Source of the DNA: Lentisphaerota bacterium
GTDB taxonomy: Bacteria > Verrucomicrobiota > Lentisphaeria > Oligosphaerales > Oligosphaeraceae
Assembly (NCBI GenBank): GCA_012800625.1
Contig: JAAZIY010000200.1
Coordinates: 1-6,991 of the forward strand
Reading direction: 5' to 3'
DNA: 6,991 nt
The notes under the pieces were generated by a model. The model was not told the DNA's origin. It saw nothing but the letters and a program-made list of their open reading frames with translations, and did no database searches. Shown here piece after piece: positions 5,580 to 6,991 of the stretch (position 1 is its first letter; every line of letters starts with the position of its first letter). The position numbers were made by a program, and so were the translations under genes.

Positions 5580-6665
5580 ATGAATACGCTTCTATACTTC
5601 CTGCCGAATTTGAAAAGCATTCCGTTGATTAGCACTTGGGAACTCAGCGAACTTGCCGAAATGAAGGGACATCAGGAACTTTTCACCCGACAATCCCCAC
5701 AACGGCTTAAGCGCATGCGTGAATTCTCCATGATTGAAAGCGCAGTCTCTTCCAACCGGATTGAGGGAGTTTCCATTGATGAAAAACGGATCGGTACCGT
5801 CCTCTTTGGAAACAGCAGTCTGCGCGACCGCAACGAAGAGGAAATACGGGGATACCGAAATGCGCTTGACCTGATTCATAATCAATCCGACAAACTCCAG
5901 CTGAGCATGGCGACTATTTGCCGATTTCATGCTCTTTCCCGCTCAGGAGCCTGGGACGCAGGCAAGTTCAAAGACAAACCCAGCGACATTATTGAAACCT
6001 ATGCGGACGGCTCCTCTCGAATCCGTTTCAAAACTGTTGAACCAGAAAACGTTGAAAACTATTTGCAGGTAGCGATTGAAAAATACCAGGAGATTGTTCG
6101 CGACAATCAGATTTCTCCGTTAATTGCGCTGGCTGCCTTCAACCTTGATTTTCTTTGCATTCATCCATTTCGAGATGGCAACGGACGTGTTTCCCGTTTG
6201 CTCTTGCTGTTTATGCTCTATCAACTCGGATACGAGGCCGGACGCTATATCAGCATCGAAAAAATAATTGAATCCGGCAAAACACAATATTACGAGACCC
6301 TCGAGCTTTCTTCCCGCGCTTGGCACAGTGGGCATCATGACGCCTGGCCGTATATCAACTACCTTTTATTCAGCTTCAGGACCTTGTACAAGGAATTTGA
6401 AAGCTGCTTTGATAGCTGCAAGGTTCCGCGCGGGGAAAAAACAGCTGTGATTGTGCGGGCGTTAAATGAATTTTCAGGCGAATTTTCATTGAAGGAACTT
6501 GAACAGCGTTGTCCAGGGATCAGCCGCGACATGATCCAGACAGTGATGAAACGAAACTTGAGTTTTTTGAAATGCACTGGCCGTGGAGCGGGAAGCCGTT
6601 GGCGTCGAATAGGGGTAATACCGCTTAATAAGGGTAATAATAAGGGTAATGAAGATTTGGAGTAA
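5580..6665 (+). CDS. Fic-family protein adenylyltransferase, second subfamily (fic2)
   Basis: This is a complete 361-residue Fic protein only distantly similar to fic1. The N-terminal inhibitory motif is SSNRIEG (57-63; SxxxEG with Glu62), and the active site is the complete HPFRDGNGRVSR (195-206) with catalytic His195. A C-terminal winged-helix region ends in TGRGAGSRWRRIG (333-345). It is then extended by a tail with two KGN elements encoded by a 12-bp tandem repeat (6630-6653). The expected activity is AMP transfer from ATP to a hydroxyl of an unknown protein, held in check by the inhibitory glutamate. The start at 5580 is the first ATG of the frame, but no good Shine-Dalgarno sequence or promoter precedes it. 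The gene is bracketed by inverted copies of a ~104-bp repeat, suggesting it arrived or is maintained as a unit. Its base composition resembles fic1 rather than typA. Confidence 0.92.
   Translation: MNTLLYFLPNLKSIPLISTWELSELAEMKGHQELFTRQSPQRLKRMREFSMIESAVSSNRIEGVSIDEKRIGTVLFGNSSLRDRNEEEIRGYRNALDLIHNQSDKLQLSMATICRFHALSRSGAWDAGKFKDKPSDIIETYADGSSRIRFKTVEPENVENYLQVAIEKYQEIVRDNQISPLIALAAFNLDFLCIHPFRDGNGRVSRLLLLFMLYQLGYEAGRYISIEKIIESGKTQYYETLELSSRAWHSGHHDAWPYINYLLFSFRTLYKEFESCFDSCKVPRGEKTAVIVRALNEFSGEFSLKELEQRCPGISRDMIQTVMKRNLSFLKCTGRGAGSRWRRIGVIPLNKGNNKGNEDLE
6610..6653 (+). repeat. GGGTAAT tandem repeat inside the fic2 3' end
   Basis: GGGTAAT occurs three times (6613-6619, 6632-6638, 6644-6650). 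The last two lie in adjacent 12-bp units, AAGGGTAATAAT and AAGGGTAATGAA. It is translated in frame as the KGN-rich tail, so repeat growth appears to have lengthened the protein. Confidence 0.65.
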
Positions 6666-6761
6666 GATAACCACAGGGAACGAGAGTGGCAAATAACAGC
6701 CATCGCGCGCCCCGGGCTGCAAGGTGTCTCCCCTGCGGGGCTGGATTGTTTTTTGGCTTGG
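6666..6761. other. Non-coding gap after fic2 with a small hairpin
   Basis: No gene is seen between the fic2 stop and repeat copy 2. CCCC-TGC-GGGG (6730-6740) forms a compact hairpin, and six T residues follow eight bases later (6749-6754), too far for a textbook terminator. A 6-bp alternative pairing exists between 6709-6714 and 6736-6741. Confidence 0.35.
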
Positions 6762-6865
6762 TTATGACTGAAACGAAATTTCCGGCAGCGACTTTTGCTC
6801 GGGGTTTTGCTCAAAACCCCAGAGTTTTTTAGGCATGACGCTAAAGTGGCACAAAGCGTTCAAGG
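6762..6865 (+). repeat. ~104-bp repeat, copy 2 (right flank of fic2)
   Basis: This is the inverted partner of 5457-5560, starting about 97 bases after the fic2 stop. Its left end, TGACTGAAACGAAATTTC, is the part also found at 3591-3612. After its right end comes GTATGTAGTTCAACCTTTAGGCTG, a different short sequence that I cannot assign. Confidence 0.85.
6801..6830 (+). terminator. Rho-independent terminator in repeat copy 2, downstream of fic2
   Basis: GGGGTTTT (6801-6808), loop GCTC, then AAAACCCC (6813-6820) form a perfect 8-bp stem. AGAG and six T residues (6825-6830) follow. It lies in the right place and orientation to end the fic2 transcript. Confidence 0.7.
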
Positions 6866-6913
6866 TATGTAGTTCAACCTTTAGGCTGCTCCCCGCTCCC
6901 GTCCCAAAAAGCA

Positions 6914-6991
6914 AATCGGACGAATCGGACGAATCGGACGAATCGGACGAATCGGACGAATCGGACGAATCGGACGAATCGGACGAATCGG
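6914..6991 (+). repeat. Perfect 9-bp tandem repeat running off the window
   Basis: AATCGGACG is repeated eight full times plus six bases with no mismatch, and it continues past the right edge. The period is a multiple of three, so it would stay open if translated (Ser-Asp-Glu in one forward frame). No gene can be tied to it within the window. The perfect identity implies recent expansion by slippage. Confidence 0.95.

Noticed and set aside
6914..6991. CRISPR array
   Set aside because: The 9-bp units are directly abutting and identical, with no spacers, so this is a simple tandem repeat.

Overview
This window looks like a chromosomal stretch from a Gram-negative-type bacterium of moderate GC content. 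A conserved housekeeping gene (typA/bipA) sits beside a lower-GC accessory segment of toxin-antitoxin and Fic-type genes separated by many short repeats. A secreted UshA-like metallophosphatase plus numerous short tandem intergenic repeats would suit an environmental PVC-type lineage (for example Lentisphaerota or Kiritimatiellota). That placement is only an impression, because no rRNA or other taxonomic marker is present. Layout, left to right: (1) The 5' end of a minus-strand, signal-peptide-bearing UshA-like metallophosphatase (1-329) runs off the left edge. (2) A divergent intergenic region (330-532) holds a plausible minus-strand promoter and two small palindromes. (3) Complete typA lies at 533-2320. 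(4) A non-coding gap (2321-2637) contains a 10-bp-unit tandem repeat and ends in a near-consensus promoter. A perfect small palindrome overlies the -35 box of that promoter. (5) An AbiE-type toxin-antitoxin pair follows: an intact AbiEi-like antitoxin (2638-3240) overlaps by 4 bases the start of an AbiEii-like nucleotidyltransferase toxin. The toxin stops after 119 codons, exactly where a fragment of a local repeat begins. (6) A 250-bp region rich in inverted repeats and tiny ORFs leads into fic1 (3850-4953), a SoFic-like Fic protein with a strong ribosome binding site. (7) A 626-bp non-coding region holds a cluster of hairpins (4970-5100), two opposed arrays of the 10-bp repeat (5148-5261), and one copy of a ~104-bp repeat. 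(8) fic2 (5580-6665) is a second Fic protein of a different subfamily, bracketed by two inverted copies of the ~104-bp repeat (5457-5560 and 6762-6865). Each copy carries a terminator-like hairpin pointing outwards. (9) The window ends in a perfect 9-bp tandem repeat (6914-6991) that continues beyond the edge. How the genes fit together: typA is a translation and ribosome-assembly GTPase and is probably independent of the rest. The AbiE pair and the two Fic enzymes form a small defence or toxin-antitoxin-like island. The AbiE toxin appears broken, leaving a regulated orphan antitoxin. Both Fic proteins keep a complete catalytic motif and an intramolecular inhibitory glutamate motif, so both are probably live, self-restrained AMP-transferases. 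The most distinctive signal is the inverted, terminator-bearing repeat pair around fic2, with a third fragment of the same repeat at the point where the AbiE toxin ends. This suggests a repeat family involved in gene gain and loss here.
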